Assembly (NCBI GenBank): GCA_964059195.1
Contig: CAXKWD010000006.1
Span: 135,220,039-135,284,038, forward strand
Direction: 5' to 3'
Length of the DNA stretch: 64,000 nucleotides
From: Ectobius pallidus
Taxonomy: Eukaryota; Arthropoda; Insecta; Blattodea; Ectobiidae
This document shows, one piece after another, positions 1-11,794 of this stretch. The first letter of the stretch is position 1, and every line of letters begins with the position of its first letter. The position numbers and the translations under genes are program-made. The notes beneath the pieces were generated by a model. It had not been told where the DNA came from. It saw only the letters and a program-made list of their open reading frames with translations, and searched no databases.

Positions 1-838
1 ATTTGATTGACAATACTATTGAGAAATTGAGAAATGTAGGAGAGATCTAAATTTGCACGTGGGTACCAGCCTAGGCTACTATCAATATCAACTCCTGTAT
101 CTTACCCTTCGCAATGTGTAGGCTACTTCACTGAATACTTACGCCAAGAGCTAGTTATTATAATTTTTCCTGCTTTGGTTCTTATTCGTCAGGTTAAATA
201 AAATTGAAGGAATACCTAACTAAAGCAAAATAAAAGTTAGTTGTACTGCTATGAAAACTGTATGAATCCCCTCAGAAAAATGCGAAAACTTGAGAAACTC
301 TACATTTCAGAGAACATCTATTAATAAGGCTAAAGGCTGCGAGAAATAAAGAAGGAAAAGAGAAGTTATTGGAAGCCGTAAGTTTAAATCTGTTGTCTCC
401 AATTCAATAAAAGCGTACTTCCATTGCTCTATTGATCCGAAGAACTGGGAAGGCAAACTCTCAAAATAAACAAAATCTGATCGCGAACTCTTACCTTTGA
501 AAACATTTCGAAATTAATGGCCATATCGTCAAGGCTGTGAAGAGAATAACTTTGAAGAACTTGAAAAAAAGATTTCCATTAAAGCGTAGACAATCCTTGG
601 CAGTGTGGAAGAACACTGTGTTTATTATATAGGCTTACTATAGGCGATAAAGTTAGTGAATAAAGTGCTGAAGAAATCAGACAAGAATAGAAATGCTATT
701 GACATTTAAAGAGAGCAGTAAGTAACAATGAAAAAATCGCTCTCTTTAGAAATGAAGCAATTTCGAAAATGCAGTATAAAAGTTTACAGTAGTACTGGAG
801 TTCTGAACTGTGCGATATGTTCTTCTTTTATGGATTAA
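1..838. other. No recognisable gene or repeat
   Basis: AT-rich sequence with stop codons in all frames and no terminal repeat, SINE box or coding similarity that I can recognise. Confidence 0.5.
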
Positions 839-1624
839 CTAGCTTAAAAGGCCCGGCGTCGCCCGGGTTTTTTTATTTATTTTTTATTTTGTTATTGGAA
901 ATTAACTTATGAAGGACTTTCGATTTTAAAATTCTAGGTACTTATATAGCTATTTATAACTTTAAATAGGAAGAACGACTTATCACACTCAAACTATTCC
1001 CTCAGAAAACGCTTTTTATGGCTCATAGAGGATGTAGAATTTTGCACCCCGTCGCTTCTACACACCAAGCGGAATATTTATTTCTCACTCATGTTACCAT
1101 AAAACCGTTTTGGGGATGGAATTAAACAGAAATGCAATATCACTTTCATACTTCTCTCCCCAGAAACCTGCGATATAATAATATACATATTACCTTACCT
1201 CGTATTGTTTTCTCTATGTCCAGGGTAGAGAAAGTTATGTGACTGCATTATTTTCGTGGTTTTCATTCTTTAATATTTATTTATAACATGAATTATATTG
1301 ATAGCTTCTGTAATTTGTAAAAGTCAAATTTCATTTATTTCCAAACCCATCTGAGATCACTGGCAACAATATGTTGTCATGTGAATTGTGATTTGGATTT
1401 GATAATTCTGTGTAAAAAGGGATTAAGTATTCTCAAAAACATTTGATTTTTGGCATTTAAAATCAAAATTTTGCAAAATCCTTTCTTAGTGAGCGCTTAC
1501 ATTATGAAACGAAGGTACTGTCAAAATTCCAAGTCCCTACCTATTATAATTTAGGCTCTGCGTTGATTCTCTGTAATTAAGTCAGTCAGTCAGTCAGGAC
1601 AAAGCCTCTTATATATAGAAGAGA
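839..1624 (-). mobile_element. Helitron-like non-autonomous element, copy 1
   Basis: Read on the minus strand the element starts TCTCTTCTATATATAA, is followed by a GTCAGTCAGT-type microsatellite, and ends with a GC hairpin (CCCGGGCGACGCCGGG) about ten bases before a terminal CTAG. A 5' TC, a 3' hairpin and a CTRR end are the hallmarks of Helitrons. The flanking bases are A on the 5' side and T on the 3' side, the expected A/T insertion dinucleotide without target duplication. A second copy lies in opposite orientation at 25929-26755. There is no Rep/helicase coding sequence, so it is non-autonomous. A Helentron-type relative is an alternative. Confidence 0.75.
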
Positions 1625-1764
1625 TTAGCATTACATTCGGAATTTTTCTTAGTTTTCAATTAATTCAATTAATGATTGCTTAGTTGAAAGGAATAAATGC
1701 ATACCTCGTCTGTTTCTTCTATTTTCCCCCCGAAACTGTGTATATTACTAACATGGTGCATTAA

Positions 1765-2160
1765 TCTTCGGGAAGAACATAATAATCAGAGTGTTCGAAA
1801 ATAGGGTGCTTTGGAAAATATTCTAACCTAAGAGAGATGAAAATAGGGACTGGAGAAAACTGCATGTGACAAACTTCATAACCTGTATTCTTCATTGAAT
1901 ACAGTAAGAGTAAATCACGGAGAGTGAATTGGGCTGGACATGTTGTGCGAATGGAGGAGGAAAGACGTATCTCAAAAATGACTGGGAAATCCGAAGGGAA
2001 AATACCACTTGGAGGAAGTAGACGTAGGTGGAAGGACAATATTAGAATTGATTTAAAGGGAAGCAGGAATTGCGAGTAGGTAGGAGTTAGCACAGAATAG
2101 GGTTGAATGGCGGGCTTATGTAAGCGCGGCAGTAAACCTCAGGGTTCTATAACATAGATA
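1765..2160 (+). pseudogene. LINE 3' end: C-terminal end of a reverse-transcriptase ORF, degenerate
   Basis: Translating in shifting frames gives fragments typical of the far C-terminus of an insect non-LTR retrotransposon polyprotein: PKRDENRDWRKLH near 1827, then after a frameshift a run that includes RVNWAGHVVRMEEERR and a later RRRWKDNIRIDL (about 1915-2060). The RR..WAGHV.RM block followed by G+P+RRW+DNI is known to me from LINE ORF2 C-termini. Stop codons and frameshifts separate the pieces, so it is dead. The reverse-transcriptase catalytic domain is absent, which fits a 5'-truncated insertion. A second copy with the same order lies at 41544-41990. The exact clade is not assigned. Confidence 0.75.
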
Positions 2161-2204
2161 ACTTTCTCTTAGCTTCTTTAGCATAGTTATATGACTTCCA
2201 AACT

Positions 2205-2560
2205 CTATATGAAGGACATAAATATTTGTGCCATTTTAAGAAGACCTCGTCCCAAATCATTGCCTCCCTGCAAAAGTATATAATAGCATTGTTCCCTAAT
2301 CCTAAAAGCTGCTCCGACAAAGAAAAGATGCTCTTGTTGTCGCATGGATTTCCCCAGTGTTGCCGCTGTCATTCACCGCTTCTCAAGTGAAGTAAACGTG
2401 ATGTGGTACTATTCGGCAACATTGTACTGGACTGCAGTCAAGTGTGAATACGCCATTTACCTTTATATTCACTGATTGACAGGTCGAAGAAGATTAGGGT
2501 GGCAGCAGGTAGAGGCAGTTCTTGGATAAAATCTTTAAGAAATGCCACCCACCATATATA
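2205..2560 (+). repeat. Dispersed repeat R1, inverted relative to 39515-39870
   Basis: This stretch matches the reverse complement of 39515-39870 over about 340 bp, including the blocks GTTCCCTAAT, ATTTCCCCAGTGTTGCCGCT and GATTAGGGTGG. The two copies differ by many substitutions and small indels. No coding frame or terminal repeat is evident. It follows directly after a LINE 3' end and might be an unrecognised MITE. Confidence 0.6.
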
Positions 2561-3369
2561 AACAGTACATATTATTTATAAAATTCCGATACCGTCATAT
2601 GAAAATAGAACTACTTGCAATAGATTGAAGAACATTATTATGTGTCAGGGAGACTCCATGATGTATTAGAAAGAGGCAAAGAGTGTGAATTCAGAAGTTC
2701 TTGTATGCCGCACCAGGGGAGGATGTATTATCATCCTGAGGATGCCAGAGTGCACTACACGGTGTAGCGGCTGAAAAGACGACACGCCAGCGGAGGTGTA
2801 TTGTGTACACGCAAGAAAAGACGCCTCGGCAAGGAATACCTGATAAAAGGCTTCCATGCGTATAACGCTAAAATACGTTCTTCATCAATTACCATTTAAT
2901 TCATTCTCCAAGATAATATGCCTTTAGAAATTGAGCTGCAATGTTATCATAAACTTAGTAGTTTCTGAAAAATGAGTTTAGGTTGCTCACAGTTTATTAC
3001 TTGGTGAGGTTATTGTTGCTAATTGTTATTATACTTTTAATTTCAATAACATTAATAATCTGTTTACGAATGTTAACCTGATTTTAGAACTAACTATAGA
3101 GATCAAAATGTACATATATGTCGGTGGCAATTTCTTTTCAATTTTGAACCAATAAGTATTATGGAGATTTAATATTACATGAAAGAGTAGTACTTCCGTC
3201 CTTCTACAATACCATGTTATTTCAATATTTGTAATTTTGTGAATATTCCAGTCATACGACACGTAGGCCTATTTAATATTTATTTTATATATTCATTCAA
3301 GAATGAACATTACAGGTATACACCCAATTACAGTTCAATTTCACGACTATACTAGCAAAATATCATGTA
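2561..3369. other. No recognisable gene or repeat
   Basis: Short frames in this stretch show no family resemblance and sit in AT-rich sequence; nothing else was recognised. Confidence 0.45.
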
Positions 3370-4448
3370 GGGGAGAGTGTTGTACCGTGGGCCATTTTTT
3401 ATTGTGTTGCCTTTAACTCTAATTCTAATAGCATTTTCTTAGGTTTTTTAGTCTCTTACCAATGCACTGTGCTTTCTTAACATATTGGCATTTGTTTTAA
3501 GTATGTACTCCAGTAAAAATTAAGTATAAGAAAAAAATTAAAATATACTGCACAGTGGCTCAAGGTACAACACCCTCATGTACTATGGACCATACTGCAT
3601 AAGGGCATAAATAGAAATTTCCAGAGGCTGAAGCCTATGCGAAGTGTATGGGGGGAATGTTACCATCACTACACCAGCAGCTTATGCCTTTTCCAGAGCA
3701 TCAATAGACAGATGTGTCTCGTGATTGTCCAAGATCAAAAGAACCCTATTTTCTTCAGTTAAGAAAATGGTCAAGAAACTTTAAAAATGTTGCTTCATTT
3801 GACCACCCAGATAAATTAGCAGCTCCCATACACCCTAGAAGGCCACCAAACAACATTCTGTCCTTGAAATGAACACGAGGGAATATGAACAAAGGAGGTA
3901 GTTAGTTTCCAACAGCATTCACAGCTCCAGTCATAGTGACTAGTTGCCCTCTTTCGGTTGATGTTGCACTTCCAATCTGTTTTAGACTTTTAGGATCAAC
4001 GATGTTTGACTGTCCCTGCACAGTGCTTAGGCCAGTTTCGTCCAAGTTCCATATGTTTTCGAGAGGAATGGGACCAAATCTGTTGTGAACATTTTTTATG
4101 TTATCGAAGAAACATTTTCTTCTCTGGATAATTCAAATTATTTTTCTTAAGAGCCTTTTTAAAAATTCTTGCGTCAGCAGGCTCCCGGGTCTTACTACGA
4201 ATCATTGTTGTCCTGACAACAATACTGGAACACATAAAAATAAAATATAATGTAACCTCTTGTACCATGGTCCGCCGGCTCAAGGTACAAGACGCAGTTG
4301 TAGCTCAAGGTACACTATTGTCTGTTTCCACACAAATGTGGCTATCGATATGATCTTCCGGTATCTAAATAACAAAATGTATGGTCAACAGTTCTCAGAT
4401 ATTAGAGCTGGTCCAAGGTACACTATGGTCTTGGTACAACACTCTACT
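3370..4448 (-). mobile_element. pogo-like (Tc1/mariner superfamily) transposon, decayed
   Basis: The left end TA-GGGGAGAGTGTTGTACC and the reverse complement of the right end TA-AGTAGAGTGTTGTACC form imperfect terminal inverted repeats next to TA dinucleotides. The words GTTGTACC and CTCAAGGTAC recur several times inside (near 3378, 3560, 4260, 4280, 4303, 4413, 4432), like subterminal binding sites. The interior on the minus strand encodes the relic of a DDE transposase listed separately. The N-terminal DNA-binding region and much of the C-terminus appear to be missing, so the copy is deleted as well as mutated. Confidence 0.65.
3590..4215 (-). pseudogene. pogo/Jerky-type DDE transposase, frameshifted relic
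   Basis: Minus-strand translation gives, in order, a decayed leader ending near 4110, then NIWNLDETGLSTV (about 4057-4019), ERGQLVTMTGAVNAVGN, FPRVHFKDRML (near 3868), GCMGAANLSGWSNEATFL, and in another frame VLLILDNHETHLSIDALEKA (near 3730) and VTFPPYTSHRLQPLE (near 3619). These are the DDE_1 endonuclease blocks of pogo, Tigger and Jerky transposases: NLDETG carries the first catalytic Asp, LDNH the second and LQPL(D) the third. Here the third position reads Glu, with 35 residues between the second and third catalytic positions. I see at least two frameshifts (near 4110 and between about 3760 and 3740) and in-frame stops near 3903 and in the codon after ALEKA, so it is inactive. No separate long open frame marks it. 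Confidence 0.8.
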
Positions 4449-4741
4449 TACATTAACACAAATATGAAATAGGTAAATAAATAATAGGAAAGTCTGGATA
4501 GTTACCGATTTAAAAGTAAGAAATAGAGACAATAAGAGTATCTACACTTTTATTTTACATGGAGGTGACAGCAAGGTAGTGACCTAAACCGCGACCGCAG
4601 GGTAGTACAGGAAGGCATCTTCGGCATATACCTGCCCTTACTTCTTGTTACGATGTATACTAGGACTAGCGTCAGAACCGTTAAATTTCTTTTGTAATTT
4701 GTTTCTTAATATGCCTACACTAAGCAATCATACAACACACG

Positions 4742-5383
4742 TAATGGGATTTTAAGGCAAATGCCTATTTTGTTCCTTATGAATTAACATGAAAGTTTTA
4801 AAATATGTTTACATTTCATGATAAATCACTTATATTTATAGAGTTTTATAGTGCTCTAAAATGCCTATTTGGATCTTTTGAGCCTATTTTTACTATTTTA
4901 GTGCCTAAAGTGTCTATTTTGTACATTTAAAATAAAATTCAACTTCTGTAAATTTTACAATCATTTAATGGACATCCCTGAATGAAGAGCAGAACAGCAG
5001 AGGGTGGGGTTTTCACAGAAACTTGATTTTCCTAAACAATTGTCACCAAAGGAATGTTGATATAGTAAGAAGGGACATACTGTGTCAATTTTTCATATAA
5101 GTTAATCCAAACTGTTTTTGATAAATTTATTTTCAGTTCTTCTTAATTTTGCAATTGTTTCTGTTAAGAATAGGTAGGCCTATACCACATTTCTTACAGT
5201 AAAAAATCACGTTACAGTTTAAGAGCATATTGTAGTATTTTAAAGTCTATTATCTGTCTATTTACACATTTTTAAAGCATATTTTAAGTACCTATTTTCC
5301 CTTTTAAAAGCCTATTTACTTGTTTTAAAAGCCTATTTTAGGTGCCTAAAACTAACTTTTTAGAGCCTAAAATCCCAGGTCTA
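4742..5383. mobile_element. hAT-like MITE of the TAGGG/CCTAAA family, degenerate copy
   Basis: The right end, reverse complemented, reads TAGACCTGGGATTTTAGGC and the left end reads TAATGGGATTTTAAGGC, imperfect inverted ends. The interior is filled with the word GCCTATTTT or GCCTAAA (about ten copies), the same style as the better preserved copies at 6624, 10224 and 28222. I could not find a matching 8-bp target duplication, so the left boundary is uncertain. Confidence 0.5.
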
Positions 5384-6054
5384 GTAATAACTTAATAAGA
5401 CTGCTTGGTGTCTCATGCTATTGGTGTAAACAACATAAACAGATATTGAGTAAACAACATAAAAGAATAGTCACGTGATTTTCTTTTACATTTTAGATTT
5501 TAAGTTACAGCGGAATTATATAGGCTTTATAAACTATTCCATTGCTCTGGCTTAATATGTCTGGGGATTTTATTTCTTTGTTTTCCTTTCTGTATTCCCT
5601 ACTCCCGACGCATAGCTTTCTCTTTATGCGCATCTCTTATTACCGATTTCTTTTGCCTGCCTTATAGACTGGGATCTTGCATTGCATCTCAAGTACTAGG
5701 ACCTTTTTATCGCAGACATTCCCTCAGGGAATTGCGTCATGGTTAGCATCCCGTTTCCATTCCGTATTTAACAGTATTAAATTTGTTTTTCCTTCGTAGC
5801 ATCAAGATTCACTGTCATTTCCCATTATCGTTGCTACTTTCATTTCCCAGCTAAAACTTTTACTGTTTTGTTTTTTTTAACGACATTCCGTTTATTTTCC
5901 TCGGCTAGTGATTCCTAAAATTGCATATTCTCCTCTTACTGGCCATCAATTCGAAACCCTTTAATAACGAGATCTAATTAAATTTGTATCGGCAGAACGA
6001 AACAATCAGGTTTTAATAGACCATGACGTAAAATCTTCAATGGAATAACAGTAC
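5384..6054. other. No recognisable gene or repeat
   Basis: AT-rich, no convincing frames or terminal repeats seen. Confidence 0.4.
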
Positions 6055-6135
6055 TAAACTAAACTCTGTGGCGCTACATCCCTTCTCCTATTGCCGTTAC
6101 TGATGGCTTTCTTGACCGGAGCCGCAAATTCTTTA
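6055..6135 (-). repeat. SINE family 2 fragment (3' part, internally deleted)
   Basis: Reverse complement resembles the 3' part of the SINE at 40851-41134: the blocks GACCGGAGCCGC and GGATGTAGCGCCAC can be read on the minus strand on either side of an internal deletion. Confidence 0.55.
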
Positions 6136-6239
6136 TCAACACTAAAATATAGAACAAAATCTCACCAAGATAATAATATTTTTAATGTTATTTTGAATCG
6201 TAAAAACAGTTTAACAGAGCGTCCTCCTTCTATGTAAAG

Positions 6240-7990
6240 TTCAATTTACGGGCTGAGCCGTTAAGGTAAAAAATAAAGTGCTAGCACGTTATAGAGATTA
6301 TACTGGATATCCCCAGACGTTACTGTCGTTCCCTTCCCTTTTGTACAAGTTAATATAAATTTCCTTCATTTTTAACCACTGCTTATAATACTATTATTCC
6401 TATTACTACTACTATCGTGTAACTTACCCATTAATCATTTACAATATTCAAAATAGCATAAATAACAATTTTGTTAATAAATTTTTTTGTCCATAACGTA
6501 GATACCAGCATATAAGTTTCTGACAAAGCACAGACATAAGCCAATACAATACTTACTTTCATCAAAACATTACTTACGAACTTCATTCTTTCCATTCATT
6601 CAAAGTCTACAACTCCTTATCATTAGACTTCGGACTTTTAGGTAGCTAAAAATGCTGTTTTAGGTACCTAAAATAGGCTCTAAAAATTGGAAAATAGGTT
6701 CTAAAAATCGTAAAATAGTCTCTTATAAAACCGTTTAAGTTGCCAATTTTCTGAAATATCTCAATTGCAATGCAGAATATTATATTTATTGAAGTCACCA
6801 TTAATCAATAATCAAGATAAAACACAGATATAGGCCTATGGTACACAGAATTACTGTATATAGACCTATTACTAGGGTCTGTATTACTAACATAACAGTG
6901 AAAACCTAACCCCTGCGCCCAGAAGCTACGCGTATCATACTAGTATATTCAACCCCTTGTATCCCTCAGTGATTCAGAGAACTACGGTACTTTTTTTTTT
7001 AGCTGGATATGGGAATCGGGAGAAAAACACTACATTTTCTTGGGAATTTCATTTTTCTACTGAAGACGAAACATTCCTTACTATTTAACCACGTCACAAA
7101 CATGCCATGTACTGCACATTCCGAACTAAAATTTAGTACGAACTGTAAATAAATGCTAGAATTTATAACAAAAAATAACTTATTTTGAACTTTAGAGGAA
7201 AAACAAGCAAAAAGGCAATATTAGGCTCTAACGTAAAAATAGGCTGTTTTAGGTCCTATAAAAATATCAGTTTTAGGCATAGTCACTTATGAAACATGCA
7301 TATACAAGTTTTCGTCCATATATCACTTAAGGATTAAAATAGGTTTTTACCTAAAATCCGAAGTCTACTTATCATAGCGAAGGATTTTTAAACATTAGTT
7401 TATTATTTGTCATTCTTATTTTTAACTCACAGCCTTCTAGACTGTATTACTAGTGTATACACGGCCTAATTTTGCGTACGCGGCGACATTACAGATGGCA
7501 GCACCTACCACATCTTTCTGCAATACCCTATACATTACCGTACATTGCTTCTATGTTCTGTGTTGCCCTCTGAAGTATAAACTCGGAAACTGAAGTATGC
7601 TGGAATTTCATGCAATCTGGGTGTGAACTGTGTCGCCTCTACTGGAGAAATTAGGCAATTTAGCAATACTCTGAACTCCATGTTAAAATAAAGCATAGGA
7701 CAGCCAGTGTAATTCTCGATACGGCGGTGTTTTAACTTCAAGAGAGATATAATTAATTGTCTTTACAAGTAAATTACAATTCAATACATGCATATGTTTC
7801 TCCTTTACGATGTTTCAAACAGTAATGTGATTTAAAACAATTTGTTGCCATCCAAAAGAGCCTGAATTCCGCTGCATACGAAATCGCCAAAACTTTTTTT
7901 GACTAGGCCTACTATTCAAACACAAGCAAACTAAAATTATTTTCCTTTTAAAATTTGCGATTCAAAATGTCATATATTGATGTACGATGT
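6240..7990. repeat. Old dispersed repeat R2, copy 1, interrupted by a hAT MITE
   Basis: The parts 6240-6623 and 7376-7990 align in order with 21845-22480 (shared blocks: CTTCCTTCATTTTTAACCAC, CTCCTTATCATAGCGAAGGA, TTCAAGAGAGATAT, AAATTGTTGCCA, CTGAATTCCG). The copy at 21.8-22.5 kb lacks both the MITE at 6624-7367 and an additional stretch of about 300 bp (roughly 7425-7735). The nature of the underlying repeat is unknown; no coding frame survives. Confidence 0.65.
6624..7367. mobile_element. hAT-like MITE, TAGGG/CCTAAA family, with perfect 8-bp TSD
   Basis: Inverted ends TAGACTTCGGACTTTTAGG and TAGACTTCGGATTTTAGG are flanked on both sides by CTTATCAT (6616-6623 and 7368-7375). An 8-bp duplication is diagnostic of hAT-type transposition. 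The empty site is visible at 22.2 kb, where the same host repeat reads CTCCTTATCATAGCGAAGG without interruption. The interior carries several TAGGCTCTAAA and CCTAAA words near both ends. No transposase is encoded, so it depends on an element elsewhere. Confidence 0.85.
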
Positions 7991-7996
7991 TCGACC

Positions 7997-8063
7997 GTTA
8001 TAAGAACTTAACAGGCTCGTTAACGGTTCTTAACAGGTTATAAGAACTTAACAGGTTAATTAA
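7997..8063. repeat. Short repeat of TTATAAGAACTTAACAGG
   Basis: The unit TTATAAGAACTTAACAGG occurs twice, with a partial, altered copy (GGTTCTTAACAGG) between the two. Confidence 0.6.
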
Positions 8064-8200
8064 GAAAATAACGTTATTTAAATAATAAGATTAAGCCCTA
8101 TAGCCTATTGTAGCGGTACTATAAGCTACTGTGTGGGAGTAAAAATTAATTGAGACACAGCCTTAAGTACTTATAAGGAGAAGGGAAAGAGGGTTGGTCA

Positions 8201-8587
8201 CATGGGCGTCGGCATGGGGGGGCAAGGGGGCAACTGCCCCCTCTGGATTGCCTTATGGATTCATTTATTTGTGGTACTCTTTGTCAACCTACAGTTGTAG
8301 CATGGAGGTTAAAAAAAATAGAATTACTTTATAATGAATTTAGCAAGTATTAACTAATTATAACTATAATAGCCTATATATTTATAATAATATCTCACCA
8401 AGGCCATTGCTCAAAAGAGCGTATTCTGTTAACTTAAAAAACTTTGTAGCCTCGTCGAATTCAGCTTGGGTTCAAAATAACGATCCGATTAACTAAGTGA
8501 ATATTAATGTGTTTAGCCTAATCATTTAAAATTGAGGTCCGAAAATGATATTGCCCCCCCTTAATAAAATTCCTGGCTACGCTGCTG
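8201..8587. mobile_element. hAT-like MITE with G-run ends and perfect 8-bp TSD
   Basis: Ends CATGGGCGTCGGCATGG and (reverse complement) CAGCAGCGTAGCCAGG are followed inward by GGGGGG runs. The duplication GTTGGTCA flanks it exactly (8193-8200 and 8588-8595). Ends of the CA..GCGTAGCCAGG type with a following G-run are widespread in animal non-autonomous hAT elements. The element at 60433-60669 has the same structure. No coding content. Confidence 0.8.
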
Positions 8588-8595
8588 GTTGGTCA

Positions 8596-9533
8596 GTGGA
8601 TGGAGGTATTTTGTGAAACTTGCCTGTTCTTTGTGCCTCGTCTTTAAGTCAGCTTTGCTCATAGAATACGAAAGTGCAGAGTTTGTCTCCAAATTCTGGG
8701 ACACTGTATAAACAAAATTCGCGCATGCAATTTATTGCTGGCATTCACAGTATTATTTAAACACTAGAAATAGCGCAATAAAGACTCCCTAGATCAGCTA
8801 TTTTTAACTGGTGGTGTAATTGTTGCTTGTAATGGTTTTAATTGACTTACCCTTGAGAAAGGAGATGAATGGAAAGAAGACAATGAAAACGGATTGGTCT
8901 TTGTTTCGTTAGAGAGGACAGTAGCTGTGTTCCTGTGGAACAAAGTTAATCAGGCAAAAAAAGAAAAACAAAGGATTATTGTAAAAAAAATCTATTGTAA
9001 AGGATTATATTTATGGAAACCAGAAAACGCAGACTAAATGCACGATTTGCCATAAAAAGAACATAATGAAGTTAGCTATGAAATAACCGTCGTGGATGGT
9101 AGACTCTGATACCAAATTGATCCCTCATACTTGGAAATGAATAGTAAATTTTCCCTCATCATGATCCTTTATATTTTGTGACGCAGATTCGCCTATAGGA
9201 TTTGCATGAAAAATCGACATTAACTAATCGGATATTGTGTAGATGTGTAGATGTGATGCTTTAATTCTGAAATGCGTGGCGCTAAATCGGTCCTTGTTTA
9301 TATTGCAGCCTATGGTGTTACAAATGATTATTAAAAATAACGAATCCCTTATGTGAAAGTGTTATAGATTAATTGTTGGTAAAATCCACTTAAATCACCT
9401 ACTGAATTAGGAAATCCACAGTCTGCTCATGATCTTAATTCACAGAAGTGTGTACTATACTAATAGAGAATGCATTATTATGATCCTAAAGCTCAGATAT
9501 TCTGGAATTTATTTTATTTAAAATAGGCCTTTA
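8596..9533. other. No recognisable gene or repeat
   Basis: Nothing beyond AT-rich sequence with short A runs was recognised. Confidence 0.4.
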
Positions 9534-9915
9534 AAAACTATCACTTTAGTGGGGGCGAAAACAAATTCAGAAGGGCCTAATATTTGTATAATATTTCCAC
9601 ATTTTTAGTTGATAATATTTAGGGGTTTACTTTGGTTGTTTCAAAGTTGGTATGGCAGGTATCTGTTTTATCGACCTATTTCTTATTTTGGGCCTAGTTT
9701 TAGTTTGGAGTGGTTGAATATCACCTCCTTATTATGGGTAGTCATATGGTCTTAAAGGTATCACCTATACCTATAAATAAATAAATAATAAAAATAAATA
9801 CAATATTGCACTATACCGTAAAAAATCTTTTATATTTTTTCTTAAAAACCACCCTTCTGGTAGGGTGAAAATTAATTCGGAAGGGCTTAACTCTTTGTAT
9901 AACATCTCACCCAAC
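9534..9915 (+). repeat. Pair of diverged direct repeats, about 70 bp each
   Basis: 9534-9603 and 9841-9915 share the pattern AAAA-C-A-C..GGGGG or TAGGGTGAAAA..AATTC-GAAGGGC-TAA..TTTGTATAA. The intervening stretch has an AAATA-rich part near 9770-9800. This is probably one decayed tandem or LTR-like repeat of unknown class. Confidence 0.5.
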
Positions 9916-9917
9916 TC

Positions 9918-9971
9918 ACCCGGTTTGAAGCCCGAGAAGCAATATTCTCAACAACGGGAAAGCCCTAAGTC
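9918..9971 (+). repeat. Penelope-like element 3'-tail remnant
   Basis: The run ACCCGGTTTGAAGCCCGAGA followed by AACAACGGGAAAGCCCTAAG matches, with a few changes, the 3' tail of the Penelope-like copy ending near 13843 (ACCCGGTTGGAAGCCCGAGA and AACGCCGGGAAAGTCTCAAG). Only about 54 bp are recognisable. Confidence 0.6.
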
Positions 9972-10223
9972 ACAGCAATAGGTTTTACAACGGTTGGCAG
10001 TAGTGACGTAATTAAGAGGCAAAAATCAACATAACTCTTATGAATATTTCTTGTATTATAGTTATTTCGATACAATAGGCCTATCTAATTAAAGTTCTGT
10101 AACGAAATAGGCTACTTCTATTGGGCCTACCAATAGACCATGAAATATTGATGTGCACCTGTTTTTTTTTTTTTTCTGTCTTGTGAATTTTACTGTCTTA
10201 TACTGAATTTTAATGAGTAAGAT

Positions 10224-10892
10224 TAGGGCCCGGATTTGAAGGTTTTAACCTACTTTCCCCCAGTTTCCTAATTAGAACATTTTAAGGTATTTTTCCGTTT
10301 CATGTCCATAGCTTCCGAATATATGAATCTTATAGAACCTAAAAAGGGCTAAATCGGACTGAAAGGCCTAAAATTTACTTTCTCTGAAAAACTAGGGGCT
10401 AAAGAGAACTTTTGCAGAAAAACACGATTTTTAAATCGATTTTCCAATTAATGCAAAAGAAAATTAATATGTGAATTTGTGCATTTTACGCAAAGACATA
10501 GTACAAATAATTTATACAAGCGACAAGCGACAAAGCCGACAAAATAAAAATTTGCCGACCAACGACAAAGAAGTATATTAAGTAAACAAATTCAGTTTAC
10601 TTATTTTTGTAGATAGGAAGTGAATTGAGTGGTGTATTGAATAATTGTATCATTAAAGGGTAAAGATCTCAATTGTTTATGCTATTTTTCGAGTGCCGAT
10701 ATAAGGAATAGTTACTTGTTTATTTTGTAAAAAAAAAAAAAAAAAGAAAAACTGTGTCAAAATTATAATAGAATTTTCTGTTTTAATATTGGTGTTTTAT
10801 TAAGACGGCTAAAATATTTGATTAAAAAGGCCTATTTTACGAAAATAAAAGGCTAAAATACGTTTTATAAAAGCCTAAAATTCCAGGCCCTA
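10224..10892. mobile_element. hAT-like MITE, TAGGG/CCTAAA family
   Basis: Inverted ends TAGGGCCCGGATTTGAAGG and TAGGGCCTGGAATTTTAGGC. The flanking 8-mers AGTAAGAT and ATTATGAT match at 6 of 8 positions, consistent with an old duplication. Interior words GGCTAAA, GGCCTAAA and GCCTAAAA recur towards both ends. There is a poly(A) run at about 10729. No transposase. Confidence 0.7.
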
Positions 10893-11794
10893 ATTATGAT
10901 ATTAGGTGAAATAGCGGAGATGAGTCGACGACTGTAGTCCTACAACCTGTCTGGGAATATGCAAAATTTTTCATACAAAATTTCAGCTCTTATCAGTTTA
11001 GTGTTTTCGCCAAATCGGACTAGAGACTAATCATTAGATTTTTATATAAGTATACGATACGATTTCTTACTTGCGTTATTGTAAATATATTATGTAGGCC
11101 TATTTTGTCATGAACATTGTAATCGGCTGTATACCTGTAATGTTCATTCTTAATTAAATAAAATTACATGCCTGAATAGTGATAAATAATTCTTCCTCTC
11201 ATTAGTTTTAAAATGGCATCATCATAATTATTGATTGTATCTTATTCCCTTCTAATTGAATTTTTTTCTGGTGAAATCTAATGGTCAAGATAATTAATCA
11301 AACGAACAAATCATTTATAGTCAGCGTAGAAGCATAAGGGAGTTATCAGTCTTCGTGGATCTGAAGTTAAAGTGTGCAGCAGGAAGCTCTACTTTCGGAC
11401 CACTTCCGAATCACGAATCAACACACTTTTCGTTCACGCCATCATAAAGTTCACCTGACAGGTCGGCGCGTATCTAACAGGTGGGTCTTTATTTATTTTA
11501 CAGCTCTGCACTGTAAATATAAGCAGAAGCCAGTATTTTGATCCTGCAAGGGATCATAGCGACGTAGCTCACTCGAATTTTGTTCTTATTTCTGTAGCTT
11601 AGTCTACTAAATGGATAAACAATTTTAAATGGTGTTAATTGGTAGACTAGAATAGTTTTCATATGTTAGAACTTTAACATCTAAAAGTATTGCTCCGAAG
11701 ACGACTTTAAGCTTTTAGACACTAAGGAAAAACTATGACTAGTTATTTTATGTTAATTTGATTTGATTGATGTTTCAGTAAGTCACTTATCACT
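10893..11794. other. No recognisable gene or repeat
   Basis: No family signature recognised over about 900 bp. Confidence 0.4.
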
